Assembly (NCBI RefSeq): GCF_022376445.1
Contig: NW_025955013.1
Coordinates: forward strand, 1-64,000
Origin: Fomitopsis serialis
Lineage: Eukaryota > Basidiomycota > Agaricomycetes > Polyporales > Fomitopsidaceae
Reading direction: 5' to 3'
DNA: 64,000 nt
The notes beneath the pieces are model-generated. The model saw only the letters and a program-made list of their open reading frames with translations, was not told the origin of the DNA and did not search any database. Below, in pieces: positions 10,957-22,993 of this stretch. Within the stretch, counting starts at the first letter, position 1; each line of letters begins with the position of its first letter. A program made the position numbers and the translations under genes.

Positions 10957-12271
10957 CATCAGAGGAACTCGGACACGATGGCGCTCAGTCACGGTGTTGA
11001 CGTCACCATGCTTGGAATTCGACGCACGGTTAGTATTGGTTATGATGGACTCACTTTGAGGACTGGATATTTCGCAGTGCCGTGTGTATGTTGATCTTGG
11101 CCGGTGTACCATTTTTCCGGTATGCTTTCGGATGAGCAGTCTATGTAGATGTACAACGATAGTAGAGGGCCCCTCGCTGGCGTCCCCGATAAGTACCGCG
11201 TACGTGAACAAACTTGCCAGTCGTTCAGATTCACGATAGGTACGCGACACAAATATTGGAGTCTTGTCACATGTTGGGTAGCCTCCCTGGGCAGAGTGGA
11301 CAATTCCTTCCAGCCTCCGTGCGCTCGCTCGATGTATTCTTGTCTGAGACTTGAGACGATCTGGCACAGTGGCAGTCACTGAATCAGTGGGCGGTTTTCC
11401 GAGTCATGTGCACGTCATAATAGAGGCAAATAACGCGCTACGCGACGCGTTTGCGCAAGACAGAGTTCCGACTGCATGTTGACGCCTCCATCGGACCCCT
11501 CGGGAGACTCGAGCAACGTTGGTACTTTTGTCCATAGAAGTGTCAAGATCGCATGAGGTAGGTATCATCGAAATCCGCTATATATCATTACCCTTATCTT
11601 CAAAGTTCAGGCACTAATCTCTCCCTCTGCCAAATCTTGCTATTCCTTTCTCAAAAGCACGACTCATCCTCTGCACTGCTTGGGTCCTGAATGCTCTCCG
11701 CACGCACGCGCGAACCGTACGCAGTTCCTCCCATATCGGTGTCCCGCCAAGCAGAGATAAGAGTAGGAGTTGAAAAGACTACAGTAAGTACTTCTATCCT
11801 TACGCCCCTTCTGCGGTCCTTCTCCGCGCTGGCGTTCTGCGCACACAGCTTTCATCAGCTGCAGCGTGCTCACCAACAAGTATTGGGCCATCACCGTTAA
11901 GTCCGGACCCGCAGCATGCCGCCCGTGAGCCGCCGGGACAGGTTGTTGCATCTGATCCTTGACATTGACGCCGCATTGTCGACGTCGTCCTCGCCAAGTC
12001 CCCGCCGGCAGTCGACGTCGTGGCCATGCCCCCACCGGCAATCCGTGGCCATGTCCCTAATGACACATGTACACCACTCATCGCAGTAGCCCGCTCCGGG
12101 TCGTACGTGCAATATCACAGGCGTGCCTGCGCACACGGCAAAGCTGTAGATGCGGCCATACGACAGCCGGATCAATGACTTAAATCCTCAGTAAACAGCG
12201 GCGCCGATGCATTGCAATCTCTACACTGTCACTGACAGAGCAGCACTTCTTGGACAGCCAGGACATCGAGG
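10957..12271. other. Intergenic region between copy D and the P450 gene
   Basis: No coding region, tRNA or repeat array is recognised. Both strands carry only short overlapping ORFs without family resemblance. The 3' part should hold the P450 promoter, but I see no clear TATA element. Confidence 0.5.
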
Positions 12272-15200
12272 ATGACCACGCCGATCCCTTGTCCGCCGTC
12301 CTTGCCCTTCCTCGGCCATGTCACTCAGATCGACAAAGAGGTGCCATTACGGTCCTTCATTCTTCTCTCGAAGCAGTATGGCGAGATATATGAGCTCCTG
12401 CAGTTCTGTGAGTGTCTGCCACGTAGAGAATATGCGATGACGACTGGATCCGGACGCATACAGCCAGGTCTCTTCTCGTGGTCAGCACGTACGAACTCAT
12501 GAATGATGTCTGCGACGACAAGCGGTTTGTCAAGAACCCTCAGGGTGGTGCTCTCACGCAAGTGAGGAATGGCGTCGGGGATGGCCTGTTCACCGTGAGT
12601 TGCCCTTCGCGATCTACTGTGTCGTGCTCTAACTCTTCAGCGACTGCGCTCTCGCTGCAGGCTCAGCCGGGTGAAGAGAACTGGGAGTTGGCTCGTAAGC
12701 TCAGCCTAAAGTGAAGTAAATGCGGGTCCTGACAACAGACGTGTCCTCAGATCGCCTCCTCATGCCTGCATTTGGCACGGGAGCCATCCGAGGGATGTTC
12801 GACGACATGTACGATATCGCTATGCAGCTTATCCTGAAGTGGGAACGGTCAGTTTCCGCATCTAGTGACTCCACAGAGTCTCGGGGATACTCACCCAATG
12901 CTTGTAGGTTCGGTCCGAGCGTAGCACTCAACCCTGCCGAGGACTTCACCCGACTGACCTTCGATACCATCGCGTTGTGCTCGATGTCTTATAGGTAAGC
13001 CAAGCTGAACGAACCGGTCTTCGATGGACAATCCTCGCTAACAGTCCTTTAGATTAAACTCATTCTACAGGGTTAGTGCTTGGCTACTCAACTGAGTCTA
13101 GATTCGACGCTCATTGCCTGTACGCCGCCATCCAGGAATCGAACCCGCCGTTCGTCGAGTCGATGGTCGATTTCCTGATCGAGTCCGGCCAACGCGCCTT
13201 CCGGCCGTCGCTGGTGACGAACATGATGGGCTATAATGCAAAGTACGAGCAGGACATCAAGGTCATGGCAGACCTCGCCCACGACAGTGCGTGTCTCATT
13301 CTGTTTCGTGTCGTGCCGGGTTGGGCCTGTGCTCGAGTTGGAGGTACTGATCTGTGTTGGGTGCAGTCATCGCGGACAGGAGGGCCAACCCGACGGACAA
13401 GAATGACTTGCTGAACCGAATGTTGTTGGGAAAAGACCCGAAGACAGGCAAGTCTCTGCCGGATGAAAACATTAAGAATAACGTGTGTCGTCTGAATCCC
13501 TCCACGGGTATATGCGCGTCATAACTCATCCTGACACCAGCTATTGACCTTTCTCATCGCCGGTACGCCTCTCTCTCCTTGCTCCGGCATGTAAGACTGA
13601 CCCCGCTCTCCAGGGCATGAGACTACTTCATGTAAGTCTCCCGCATCCCAGTTATCCATGACACAGCATTGACGCGCAGGACATGCGCCGCCAGCAACGC
13701 TCTCCTTCCTGATGTACTTCATTCTCAAAAAGCCCGAGGTCATGCGTAAGCTGCGTGAAGAGATCGACGAAGTCCTAGGCGACGAGCCGCCGCAGATTGG
13801 GGACCTGACAAAGCTGCCGTACCTAACTGGTGCGTCTGGCCCTTCTCTCGTTTACACTCGGGGAACCAGAGATGTCACTGACTTGGTGTGGTGTCGATGG
13901 ATCCAGCGTGCTTGAGGGAGGCCCTCCGCATGGGCCCCGCGGCGCCGATGCGCAGCGTCGAGGTGTGGGAGGACACGACGATCGGCGGGGGCAAGTACGC
14001 CGTGAAGAAGGGACAGACCGTCGCCATCTTGACCGCGCAAGCCCTGAGGGACCCCAAGGTCTGGGGCGAGGACGTGAGTCGCATTATTCTCCCCGCAATT
14101 CATGTTGACGAGTTTTGTGCGCAGGCGGAGGTGTATAACCCAGAGCGGATGTTGGATGGAAAGTTCGAGGCGCTGCCTGTGAGTGATCTATGCTTCATGG
14201 ATAGTATTATGTACTGACCCTCCTTCTGTTGTGCTAGCCAAACGCCTGGCAGCCCTTCGGATTCGGCATGCGCGCGTGCATCGTACGTTCCCTCCCTCCT
14301 TCTCCCCCATCCCTTCACTAACCTGATTATCACCCCACTCCTAGGGCCGCGCCTTCGCCCTGCAAGAAATGCAGCTCATCGCCGCGCTCATCTTCCAGCG
14401 GTTCGACGTGATGATGGACGACCCCTCGTACGAGCTCGTCCTTAAGCAGACGCTCACCATCAAGCCACGCGACTTCCGCATCCGCGTCGCGCCCCGCAAG
14501 GACAAGGGCCGCCCCGTCGCTCGCCCAACAGCAGCGTTCCTTCGAGGACATGTGGGTACGAAGGGTGCGGGTCCGGGACAGACGACGGTGAATGGGGTTG
14601 CGAATGGAAGTGTGAGCGCGGGGCGGAGGCGAGGCAACCGATGTATGTGCTGTATGGCTCGAATACGGGGACGAGCGAGACCTTTGCGCAGCGGGTCGTA
14701 AACGATGCTGCGGCGAGAGGTAAGTGTTTGGTGGCTAGATGTAGATGTATGCGTGTGTTCTGATAGGCGTGGGCTGGACAGGCTTCCACGCGAGCATGGG
14801 CACCCTCGACGCATTTGTGGCCAAGCTCCCGACGGACGGCCCCGTAGTGATCATCACCGCGTCTTTTGAAGGTGCGTTACCCCAGACTCTTCCCCACGCC
14901 CTGGTCCGTCTAACACTCAAGCATGGTCAGGCGAGCCTGCCGACAACGCTGCGCACTTCGTCGACTGGCTCTCCAACCTGAAGGGCTCGGAACTCGCCAA
15001 CGTGCGCTTCGCCGTCTTCGGGTGCGGGAACCGTGACTGGGTGCAGACATTCCAGCGTATCCCCATGCTGATCGACGCTCGGCTCGAGGAACGTGGCGCA
15101 CAGAGGGTGATCGCGCGTGGGGTGGGTGATGCCAGCGCGGGCGACTTCTTCGAGACATTTGATGAGTGGGAGGCGGGCTTGTGGGAGGCGCTGTCAAAGG

Positions 15201-16778
15201 TGGGTTGGCGACATGTGATGTGGGCTGTATGCTGATTGCCCTGATGGGAATGTAGGAGTATGGCACGGCCGCGATGGGCGATGCGAAGGCAGGCTTGGTG
15301 GGTGGGCTGGAGGTGAAGACGGTGGGTGAGGGTACATACCGCGCGTCGGTGCTGCGCCAGCCGGATGCTGCGCTTGGCACGGTTGTGGAAAATACGCTGC
15401 TCACTCCCCCGGAGGCTCCGGCGAAGAGGCATATCGGTACGACGGTTCGCGTGCATGATTCCTTTCGTGCCTGACGAAATCTATAGAGTTCCAGTTGCCC
15501 GAGGGCACGTCGTACAGAGCGGGTGACTATCTCGCCATGTGAGCCCACTCCGGTATCAGCTTCCAACAGTGCTCATGTATGCTTGCCAGTCTCCCTTCGA
15601 ACCCACAGAGAGACGTGCACAGGGTGGTCGCTCGGTTCGGATTGTCGCCAGAGCAAGAGGTTCGATCTTCGTGTCTGCCATTTTGGTCTGTCTCACGTCT
15701 GCGTAGATCGTCCTGTCATCCAGTGGACCCACGCCGCTCCCGGTTGATCGGCCCGTCACCATTCAAACTCTATTGTCTGGGTATGTTGAACTCTCGCAGC
15801 CTGCCACAACGCGGGACATCCGCATCCTCCAAGCAGCGGAGAACGCTCCCACCGAAGCGCTCCAAGCGCTCTCCGCCTCGTACACAGAACAAGTTCTGAA
15901 CGCGCGCCTCAGCGTGCTCGACATCCTCGAAGACCACCCCTCGATCAAGCTTCCCTTCCCGACCTACCTTCAACTTCTTCCCGCCATGCGCATCCGGCAA
16001 TACTCCATCTCGTCTTCACCGCTCTGGAACCCGTCACACGTGACACTCACCGTGAGCGTCGTGGACGCGCCCTCGCGCGCAGGGCGGAAAGACGCGTTCC
16101 TCGGTGTCGCGTCGACGTTCCTCGCGGGGCTGCGACCGGGCGACCGCGTGCAGCTCGCGGTGCGCGCGAGCAGTGCGGCGTTTCACCCGCCTGCGGACCC
16201 CGCCGTGCCAATGTTGCTCTTCGCAGCGGGCTCGGGGCTCGCGCCCATGCGCGGGTTCCTGCAGGAGCGTGCGATGCAGAAGAAGGCAGGGCGGGAGGTA
16301 GCAAAGAGCCTGTTGTTCTTTGGGTGTAGGAGGCCCGGGGAGGACTTGTTGTATGGGGAGACGGACCTGAAGGAGTGGCAGGAGCTGGGGATTCTGGACG
16401 TGAAACCGGCATTTTCGAGGGCAGTGGAGCAGTCGAAGGGGTGCAAGTACGTGCAAGAGTGAGTTCCTGGTCCTGGGCTTTGTGGGTGAACGTTGACAGG
16501 ACTGATGTGGGTTTCAGTCGTGCGTGGCTCGACCGCGAGGAAGTCCGGGAGGCCTATAATGCCCAGGCCAAGGTCATTTCTCTGGAGTGAACTGCCATCG
16601 CCAAACTGACCAACCGTTTCGACAGTTGTACACCTGCGGCTCTCGCAAGGTCGCTCAGGGCATCAAAGAGGTCCTCACTAAGATCATCAAGGAGGCAAAG
16701 GGGATCGACGACACGATGGCCGACGAGATGTTCCAGCATGCCATCAAGGGCAGGTACGCCACGGACATCTTCGAGTAG
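12272..16778 (+). CDS. CYP505-like cytochrome P450 / NADPH-P450 reductase fusion (fatty-acid hydroxylase)
   Basis: A self-sufficient P450 of the CYP505 / P450-BM3 type. An N-terminal heme domain hydroxylates fatty acids near the omega end, with electrons from a fused FMN/FAD reductase. I assemble 24 exons giving 3147 coding nt (1048 residues, usual for the family). Visible motifs: the oxygen-binding helix TFLIAGHETTS split across 13541-13631; ExxR as REALR near 13920; heme-binding FGFGMRACI at 14250-14282 with G at 14345; FMN site YGSNTGTSE near 14655; FAD motif RQYSISSSP near 15992; NADPH motifs [10 protein letters not shown] near 16230 and [14 protein letters not shown] near 16316; C-terminal [11 protein letters not shown] near 16630. 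The reductase linker needs an intron, best placed at 14552-14628; 14588-14628 is an alternative. No frameshift is needed anywhere in 4.5 kb. No membrane anchor is seen at the start, as expected for a soluble fusion. Confidence 0.93.
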
Positions 16779-18601
16779 AAGCGACGCCGCAGCGGGTTGC
16801 GCGTGCGCCCTTCGTGAAATAGCGTGAACGTTGTCAAGATGGGATATAGGGTCTGACAGGTGGTTGGTTTTCCGCATATGTCGGCGGATGTGGTGCTCTA
16901 ATTATGGATGAAGATCTACGTAAGTAGTGGATGTCATACCCTAATTAAAGCTGCCTCACCACCTCAGGCGACCTATGAAATCACTCGCCTCCGTCAACTT
17001 ACATTGTCAATATCATCATGAACCCACTCCCGCGCATATGACTCTCATTCACTCGTGGAGCAGAATCAGGATCGCACTTCAGGCAGAACCGCTGAAACTC
17101 GGGAAAGTCGACCTTCTCATCTGTACGGCCCTCCGCCTCCCATTGTGCCCTGTTGCACGCCGGGTGCACTCGGGTGCACTGCTGGAGTATGCAATCCCCT
17201 CCCCGCCCGCCACCGCTCCAGGACCCCGTCAGCAGGCTCCCCCGTGTCCCTCCGTCCGAGTCGAAGCGCGAGGGAGGGACGAACCGATGCTGTGGCGCGG
17301 AGGAGCTGCGAGGGCATCGACTCAGTTGATGGGAGGGAAGCCGTGTCGAATTGCGAATTGAGATAAGTAAGTGTGCGCAACGGAATCTAAGTGTGGGAAG
17401 GAACGGGGCGTGTCGATGGGGATCTCGCCGGTGAGGCACATATCGTTTGAAAATGCCTCACGCAATGACCATTACTGGTAACCTTGACCTACAGTTCCTT
17501 CGAGAGCATGAGACTGATTTGGGAGATGCCAGGGTTACGGGGGCGCCTTCGCCATCCATGCAAGCTTCGAGATAGGTGAGTACCTCGCCGAGCTTTGGAT
17601 ATTGAACCTAACAGCTCAACGCGTCGGCGAAAGTAGACTGGGGCACATCGCGCGCGCACATCAACCGTACCTGAGTCGAAGGATAACGGAATGTCTACCG
17701 CTGCATGGAGCAAGTGGACCGAGGACGACGTCAGGGACAGTCTGCGCGCAGATCTGAGCGCACTAGAAGGTCGCCGGGGTGCCCCGACATACTCCGGATG
17801 CTGGGCCAGCTGAGCAAGCAGGGAGACTCGACCTCGCCAGACAGTGACGCGAACGCCTTGTGAGCACTCTATTCTGGTTAAGCTGGTGGCCAAGGGAGTG
17901 ACTAGTGAAGAGGAGCGCAGTGACGAGACTCTGCGGTCGATCAGCAGGCGCGCGGGGCAATGAGTCGCGTGTCGGTGCACGTGAGTTCCCTAATTTCTGT
18001 TAGGCCAGACGCGACTCGACTTCGCGCAGACTGCTGGGCCGCGGCTCGACTGCTCTCGCTGCGTCCGCCGCCACCGCTGCGCTATCTGGCGAGCCAGACG
18101 CAGTGCGGGATGGCATGGCGCGTCCAGAATGGCCGGTGCGATACAGGCGGTACAAAAGCGGCCGTATGGGCTTCATCAGGCAGTTCTACGCCTTCATAGG
18201 ACAACGCAAAGCGCGCACCGGTGGCAGGCTCCAGAACGCTCGAAAGAACAGGCGACGCTCGACTGACGATGCTCCGTATGCCTACGAGGCAGGTCTTGTG
18301 GGCTGGCCGGGTGCCCAGGTCGTCGCGCGCCGCATGCATTCTCACTCCAGGCCGGCCGGATGCGGTCCTAGGGAGCCCATCACTGACAGCCACTCTGCAG
18401 ACTCTCTCCGTGTCCTTCGGTTCGTCGTTGGCTCAGGGCGTCATCCACACCTCCTCTCCTCTCGCGGGCCGACCCGAGGCGGCCAGCCTGACCGGTATAT
18501 ATACTTCCGCGTCTTCTCTCCCCTTCTCCATCACCCACAGCCGCTTCGTACCAACCACGCTTCTCTTCTACAACCGCTCGCAACTACTCGACGTCGGCTC
18601 C
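16779..18601. other. Intergenic region; possible small gene relic at 17691-17962
   Basis: Most of the stretch is featureless. From the ATG at 17691 a protein-like text appears (WSKWTEDDVRDSLRADLSAL), then continues in other frames (ILRMLGQLSKQGDSTSPDSD and GVTSEEERSDETLRSISRR) to a stop at 17960-17962. The frame changes are not explained by introns of plausible length. I do not recognise the product; it may be a decayed gene. Confidence 0.3.
18496..18503 (+). promoter_or_regulatory. TATA box of the alcohol dehydrogenase gene
   Basis: TATATATA lies 106 nt before the ATG at 18602. It is followed by a pyrimidine-rich stretch (about 18510-18600) that is typical of strongly expressed fungal promoters. 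Confidence 0.6.
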
Positions 18602-19881
18602 ATGTCTACCAAGTACAGATCCCGAAGACCCAGAAGGCGGCGATCGTCGAGTCCGCTGATGCCCCTCTCAAGATCGTCAACGACCACCCCGTCCGCCAGC
18701 CCAAGGACCTCGCCCCTGGCGAGTGTCTCGTCCAGCTCGAGTGCTCCGGTGTATGCCATACCGACCTGCACGCCCGCAAGGGTGACTGGCCGCTCAAGGC
18801 CAAACTCCCCCTCATCGGGGTCACGAGGTCAGTGCTCTCCGGGCTTAGCTTACCGGCGACTGACGTGCACTGCAGGGCGTCGGCACCGTCGTCGCCATCG
18901 GCGAGCACACGCAGGGCTCTCCCGTGAAGCTCGGAGACCGCGTCGGGATTAAATGGCTCGCGTACTCGTGCCTCGACTGCGAGCTCTGCAGGAAGGGCCT
19001 TGAGCAGAGTGAGTGACGTCATGCCCCACACATCGAACAAGCGCTCACCGCCACACAGGCTGCCCGAACCAGCAACTGAGCGGGTTCACGACGACGGCAC
19101 GTTCCAGCAATATGTCGTCTCCTGGGTCAGCCACGTCACCCCATCCCCGCGAACCTCGACTCGTACGAGGCCGCCTCCATCCTCTGCGCCGGCGTCACCG
19201 TCTACCGCGCCCTCAAGTACTCCCATACCCACATCGGCGACTGGGTCGCGATCCCGGCGCCGGCGGAGGACTCGGCCACCTTGCCGTCCAGTACGCCACC
19301 GCCATGGGCTCCGCGTGCTCGCCGTCGGTACGTCATCCGCCCCTTCTTCACACACCGCAGAAGCCTAACCACAGCGGATCCACAGACACGGGCGCGGAGA
19401 AGCGCGAGCTCGTGAAGAAGCTCGGCGCGGAGGCGTGGGTGGACTTCCGCGAGAGCAAGGACATCGTCGCGGACATCCGCGCAGCGACGGACGGCCAGGG
19501 CCCGCACGCGGCGATCGTGACTGCCGCGAACAGCTCCGCGTACGCGCAGGCCGTCGACTACCTCCGCCTCGGCGGGAACCTCATGGTCGTCGGCCTCCCG
19601 CGCACGCGTCCCTCTCCGCGGACATCTTCTTCACCGTCACGAAGAGCATCAGCATCTACGGCTCCTACGTCGGGTGAGTCAGCTTCGCTGTCGAGATCGC
19701 AGGCGTATGCTTATGGCCGCTGCAGGAACCGCCAGGACGCGCGCGAGGCGCTCGATATCGCGAGTCGCGGAAGGTCAAGTGCTTCTACGAGACGCGCGGG
19801 CTCGACTCGCTCCTCGAGACATACGAGAGCCTCGAGAAGGGCGTCATCGTCGGCCGGATCGTCCTCAACATGCGCGAGTAG
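18602..19881 (+). CDS. Zinc-dependent alcohol dehydrogenase, frame broken by eight single-base gaps
   Basis: Medium-chain zinc alcohol dehydrogenase, oxidising primary alcohols to aldehydes with NAD+ (cytosolic Adh1 type). Motifs: start MSTKY followed by [11 protein letters not shown]; catalytic zinc site [15 protein letters not shown] with HEGVG around the intron 18828-18875; structural zinc cysteines [10 protein letters not shown] and then CPNQQ after the intron 19009-19058; Rossmann motif [10 protein letters not shown] near 19260; C-terminal [10 protein letters not shown]. Further introns at 19328-19385 and 19674-19725. The frame needs one extra base at each of eight places, near 18616, 18817-18820, 19092, 19141-19142, 19256, 19307, 19598 and 19769. 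Every one fits loss of a base from a homopolymer, and no stop or missing key residue is seen otherwise. Either a very young pseudogene or consensus errors; I favour the latter. Confidence 0.85.
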
Positions 19882-21125
19882 ACGCGCCCGCTCACTCCGC
19901 TACCAGCCACCTCGATCTTTCCTGCTTCTCTCCGTGGGCTGACTACAAAATGATTAAGACGCTGTACGAGTAGGTGTACGTTAGATGACGGGCCTGTCGG
20001 GCCTTGTTGTAGTTTAATTAACGAGAATAGCCTGCGTACGGCGCACTATATGTATCAACGAACTAATGAGAAGTCTCAGTGATCTTCGTCTGCTCAGTCA
20101 TTCTGTGCTCTACTCCGTCCAAGTGACTATGTCCCGAGTCTTCAAGCTTCGAGCCCGATGGCGTTCGCATGCCTCCGGATTTTCGGTATGCGGCTGCACT
20201 CCTTATTATGCGAAACGCGTGACGTCACGCGTTCGACGCTCGTTCACGCGCACGTCGGGTCGGCGCGGGCCCTTCAATGGACCTTGGTTACAGCTACATG
20301 CCTTCACTTGTGTGTGTCTACATACTCGCAGTCACTCCATTCCAGTGAGCTATAGGTCAGTATGCTTCTATGCGCTATTACCGTTTTCTTTTCCTCATAA
20401 GAGTCAATCTCGGATGTCTCTCACTCGCCACGTTTCGGTTTCGGATGTCTACCCTTCCCCGCTGTCTCTGCTGCTTTTATTGTTCTCGCTGTTCCAGAAT
20501 AGCTCTTGCTCATGCTCCATGTACCTATAAGTACTGGGCCCGCCCGACTCGGCAGCGTCGAGTCTCTCCCGCGCTCGCACGCTCGCGTCAGCCTACGTGG
20601 TCTCAAGATTCTCAAGTTGACTCCGGGTCGCCCGGAGGATCGGGGCGACAATGTAATTGTGACTAGTAAGTCATACGCTAGCATCGCAGAGCCCTCATTG
20701 AGCCCGCTCTTCCTCTCTTCCTTCCGATCGTCCATCCTCGACCTCGACTCTGCGACCAACCTACGATAGGAGGCTGTGTGTTGGGGTTTGTGTCATCTCG
20801 ACGTGCGTTTCTCTGAGACACCGTCCTGACCTAACCTGCTCCCTAGAGATGCGAGCATTGACGCGGTATGTTGGCCATCAGATCCTCTGCAAACAAACCA
20901 CACTCAACGTAATTACAATCGTCAGGATGTCGATAAATCGTTTTTGCAATCATTGACCTCCACGCACCCTTCTTGAAGTTCTTCTGACGACTGCGGAATG
21001 CGTCGACGTCTACTATTTATGGCCGCTCACAATGACATCTGCAGAGGCGAGGCTGACTGAAATAGAAGAGTGCGTGTCTGTGATGAGTCTCACGATTTCT
21101 GCTCGTCAGTAACGTCACCACCCAG
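19882..21125. other. Intergenic region between alcohol dehydrogenase and DUF6533 copy E
   Basis: No gene, tRNA or repeat array is recognised. Exon 1 of copy E should lie near the 3' end but cannot be placed. Confidence 0.5.
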
Positions 21126-22668
21126 CTTCCTTCGGTTCTATCACTACTTGGAAAACTACCTCTACTCAGCGACAAGTGCGCAAGTTTGTTCCTCCTTCCG
21201 TACAGACCCGTACTCATCTTGCATATCGACGTTGCCTTGCAGCGCTATGTTGTTATGACTGGATGCTGACGTTCGGTCATGAAGTCGACCTGATATGGAA
21301 GAGCAAGCAATCCCCAGTGACGATCCTCTTTTACGGAATACGCTACCCAGCTCTGTTGAATACTGTCATTGAGATGCTCAGCCGCATCTCGTGGCGAAGT
21401 TGGCAGTCTGACTCGGTGAGCACATTCTCCTCAGCCGCTCCTCGAGCTGATCTGCGTTCCGACCATTTGCCAAGAGGTCAGGACCTTTGTCTCTCACTAT
21501 CTGCTTGCACGTTTCCATTCATACTTCCTCATCTGCACCGTCTTGTTGCGCATTGAAGTCGCGATTGCGGTGATCATTTTGAGTAGTGCCGCTGGTGAGG
21601 ACCATCCATGCCTCACGTCTCTCGCATTTACAGTCCTACACTGACAGAGTCAACCCACAGCTTTCGGATCCCTACGCATATACGCCACCTTCGACCGTAA
21701 CCCTTGGATAGTCATTACCGTCCTCCTCATTGGCGTGGTGAACCCCATCATTACAGTTGTGAGTACGCTACGAGCATCACTGTGATCCCTACCACAGTGT
21801 CTGGGCCACTTGACACTGCTGACAGCGATATGCACAGTACGTCTTCGCGAATTCCGACCAGGTACTAAACGGCCTTTTCGATCATCAAGTTTGTACACTC
21901 GTGTTTGTGGGCGACGGCCGTGCTTATTCCGTAGATAGGTATGTTTCGTCCCGCCTCTCCAATGCATGTGTTGATCTCTGAACATCACGCTCGTGCCTGC
22001 AGTTGTACGTGGACTCGCATTCACTTTCGTGTCCGAAGGTTCTGGCATCTGACGGCATGATAGTGATGATGGGTGCGCGAGCAGCTGCACTACTGTCAGA
22101 CGGTCTAGTGGTGGTGTTCACGGCCTCGAAGACGTTCTGGCTCACTGATACGCGCACACGGATATCCTCGAAAGACAAAAGCAAGGATCACTGCCATCAT
22201 GCTGCGAGACAGTGCGTGCGGTTCGTTTCTTCCACTGAATACGACATCTAACAAGGCATCGACATCAACTGCGCTACTCCATTTTACGTGAGTGGCTACG
22301 AAGGACGCTTGCGGTTTGTGAAAGTACCAAATCCAATCCTGGATGCAGTATGTTCTGTGTCGTCAATATCAGTGGTTTAGCGACGAGGCATTTGACGACA
22401 AATATGGCCGGACTGTTGTGCGCGTGGGAGCGGTGTGTGTCCATCCTATCACTGACACAACTTACGGCAACAGCATCTCACCCCCTCATCCACAGTTTAT
22501 CGAAGTCTGGCAATTCTGGACTGTGATGTGAGTTATTGACCCGGTTGACTACACGGTTGTTGCGCTCGAACGCTCACTTTTGAGGTGTCCAGTCCGACAT
22601 TGGTACTGATGTCTCGCCTTATCTTGAATCTCAGAGACGGCACACGTACTTACTCGGCGGTCCCATAG
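21126..22668 (+). pseudogene. DUF6533 copy E, decayed
   Basis: The family exon series is recognisable: 21126-21175, 21243-21415 (CCYDWMLTFGHEVDLIWKSK), microexon 21475-21476 (AG), 21533-21594, 21661-21758, 21838-21938, microexon 22003-22004 (TT), 22064-22211, 22269-22287, then parts of exons 9-11 ending LVLMSRLILNLRD with a stop at 22666-22668. Breaks: the acceptor before 21533 is AT instead of AG; exon 7 has one surplus base near the AAAA run at 22178; the acceptor before 22269 is AA; and the Trp at the second microexon is Leu. Exon lengths 173 and 62 are still conserved, so decay looks recent. Exon 1 was not found. It is the most diverged copy and is flanked by non-DUF6533 genes. Confidence 0.72.
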
Positions 22669-22894
22669 GTCGGCGACACCTGCTATGCAGGGCTTGGCAT
22701 CTGCATCACCGCATCATAGAGAAAGATGAGAAAACACAATTGAACTGGGTACGAGTATTTCGCCACTAGGTGTAGTCATTTCAAAGATTGAACTTCTACT
22801 AAGTGCATATTCAACTTCAAAGATGTTGGTTCCAGCTGCAGAAAGCATGAAGAGTTGTGTTAGTGATCAACGAATTACAGCCACCTTTAAGCAT

Positions 22895-22993
22895 AGCAAC
22901 TTGACGCAGTGGAAGCGTGCGGGGCTCATAAATCACGTGCTTGTCATGTAATTAGTAACCCCGAAGTCCCTGGATCGAAACCAGGAGTTGCTA
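22895..22993 (+). tRNA. Initiator tRNA-Met (CAT) with a 27-nt intron
   Basis: Acceptor stem AGCAACT (22895-22901) pairs with AGTTGCT (22986-22992), with discriminator A at 22993. D-stem ACGC/GCGT; anticodon stem CGGGG (22920-22924) with CCCCG (22959-22963); anticodon CAT at 22927-22929. The intron 22931-22957 sits one base 3' of the anticodon, the canonical place. T-stem CCTGG/CCAGG (22969-22973, 22981-22985) with loop ATCGAAA instead of TTCGAAT. That A-rich T loop is the hallmark of eukaryotic initiator tRNA and excludes the elongator. CCA is not encoded. Confidence 0.9.

Noticed and set aside
16034..16456. 140-codon - strand ORF
   Set aside because: Lies antisense to the FAD/NADPH domain exon of the P450 fusion.
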